Source of the DNA: Bacteroidota bacterium
Lineage (GTDB): Bacteria > Bacteroidota > Bacteroidia > Flavobacteriales > Flavobacteriaceae
Length of the DNA: 7,447 nt
Direction of reading: 5' to 3'
Assembly: GCA_021793535.1 (NCBI GenBank)
Contig: JAJYSO010000078.1
Location: 1-7,447 of the forward strand
The position numbers and the translations under genes are program-made. Below the pieces are notes generated by a model that was given only the letters and a program-made list of their open reading frames with translations, was not told the DNA's origin and ran no database searches. This document shows, in pieces, positions 6,518 through 7,447 of the stretch; position 1 is the first letter of the stretch; the number at the start of each line of letters is the position of its first letter.

Positions 6518-7447
6518 TCAATGTAAAGGGAGTTTGACCGTGAAATATCCGTGGTTGCGCTGAATTACAATCTCACAATTCAGTAGTAATTTAAACCGGT
6601 TTCTTAAATTTTTCAAGCCGAGTCCGCCTTTTGTGGAGGGCGTTTCCAATTTTGGATGAATCGGATGGCTGATGACCAGTTCGTTTTGCTTGTTGAAACG
6701 AATGTCTACTTCCATTTTCTGCGTACTGTCGATCACATTGTGCTTGGGAATATTCTCCAAAATTGGCAAGAGGGAGAGTACGGGAATGGTCAGCTCTCGT
6801 TTCTCTGGAGGAATATCGATTAAAAAAGAAATATTTGCTCCGTATTTGATTTGTTGTAAATAGCTGAAGGCCTCTAAAAAGGCCAGCTCGGCGTCTAAGG
6901 TTACCGTACCTTTATTTTCGCTGTTTAGGACGTATCTAAAGACACGAGAAAGGTTCTGAATGTACGATAGCGTTTGGGTTTGGTCTCCTTTTCGTACCAA
7001 AGCCGAAAGTGTATTTAAGGAGTTGAAAAAGAAGTGGGGGTTGACTTGATTGGTCAGGGCCTCGTATTGGCTACGCAGACGATCCAATTTCAATTGTTCG
7101 ATTTCATCCTCTTTGATCAGTTTTTGCGCATAAAGGGTATGAGCATAGGCCATTAATGTGCAGATGACCCACATGCTCATGAACTGAAACATCAGGATAA
7201 CGCTGAAGTAATCCAGTTTTTTGTTCAAGACAAAAGAGATAAACAGGTATAAAATAAAAGCTGCTCCTGCCACGCAAAAGGACTCCGCTGCCCGTCGAAT
7301 GAGACTCTTTTTCCAATCCAATAGAATGCTTTTTCTCAATAGGAGATAGCACAGCAAGCTGAAATATAAATACCGAAATAGAAAAAATACAGTGTGCTCC
7401 AAAACACTTACGCCTTGGGTATAGACGCTTTTTCCTTGAAAAAAGCG
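6518..7447 (-). CDS. LytS-type sensor histidine kinase (His_kinase + HATPase), N-terminus outside window
   Basis: This is the membrane sensor kinase for the adjacent LytTR regulator. The frame stays open to the right edge (309 visible residues). A TTG at 7402-7400 could be read as a start, but coding-like sequence continues upstream of it (RFFQGKSVYTQGVSV), so the true start and probably the first membrane segment are outside. Counting from that TTG, hydrophobic segments lie at about 4-22, 38-59 and 65-88. A linker helix (about 92-118) leads to the His_kinase motif NQVNPHFFFNSLN with phosphoacceptor His123. An ATPase domain at about 205-294 ends in a GGLGLKNLRNRF nucleotide-lid motif. Its N-box reads LENIPKHN where relatives usually have ENAIKHN or ENAVKHN, placing a Pro at 219 just after the metal-binding Asn217, and the later SHPIHPK segment differs from the usual SNN-type sequence. 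Kinase activity is therefore likely but not certain. There is no obvious extracellular sensor domain; the signal is probably membrane-borne. Confidence 0.92.
   Translation of the reverse strand, partial: RFFQGKSVYTQGVSVLEHTVFFLFRYLYFSLLCYLLLRKSILLDWKKSLIRRAAESFCVAGAAFILYLFISFVLNKKLDYFSVILMFQFMSMWVICTLMAYAHTLYAQKLIKEDEIEQLKLDRLRSQYEALTNQVNPHFFFNSLNTLSALVRKGDQTQTLSYIQNLSRVFRYVLNSENKGTVTLDAELAFLEAFSYLQQIKYGANISFLIDIPPEKRELTIPVLSLLPILENIPKHNVIDSTQKMEVDIRFNKQNELVISHPIHPKLETPSTKGGLGLKNLRNRFKLLLNCEIVIQRNHGYFTVKLPLH

Noticed and set aside
7104..7352. 82-codon - strand frame within the kinase gene
   Set aside because: It overlaps the membrane-domain coding sequence of the kinase in another frame and has no protein-like features of its own.

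Overview
The window looks like an ordinary accessory or envelope locus from a member of the Bacteroidota. Three things point there: a TonB-dependent outer-membrane receptor, a LytS-type histidine kinase paired with a LytTR response regulator, and translation starts that lack any clear Shine-Dalgarno sequence. One exact match to the Bacteroidota -7 promoter element (TAnnTTTG) also appears. I cannot name the genus.

Layout, left to right. (1) The 3' part of a TonB-dependent receptor gene on the + strand runs in from the left edge and stops at 1019. (2) Two bases further on, and convergent with it, ends a - strand gene for a complete AcrB/MexB-type RND efflux transporter (1022-4183). (3) Just upstream of it, 12 bases away, is its periplasmic adaptor lipoprotein (4196-5374). 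The two form an adaptor-transporter operon with no outer-membrane channel gene beside it. (4) A 381-base gap (5375-5755) has no convincing gene. It holds weak regulatory candidates: a -7-like element, a small G/C hairpin, short dyads and one short upstream ORF. (5) A LytTR response regulator (5756-6514) follows, and (6) 3 bases upstream of it is its histidine kinase, which is still open at the right edge. All four - strand genes point the same way, in the order kinase, regulator, adaptor, pump.

How they may work together. The adaptor and the RND protein should form the inner-membrane and periplasmic part of a proton-driven tripartite exporter that borrows an outer-membrane channel from elsewhere. 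The kinase and regulator are clearly a pair and lie directly upstream of the pump operon, so control of the pump by this pair is a reasonable guess, but the sequence does not prove it. The receptor is probably a separate uptake unit for an iron chelate or similar ligand.

I found no clear previously undescribed system. The points most worth a second look are an unusual ATP-binding N-box in the kinase (ENIPKH), the apparent loss of the phenylalanine-rich drug pocket in the RND pump, and the unexplained inverted repeats in the gap. Two apparent starts, at 60 and 7402, are TTG codons inside frames that stay open to the window edges, so both edge genes are treated as partial.
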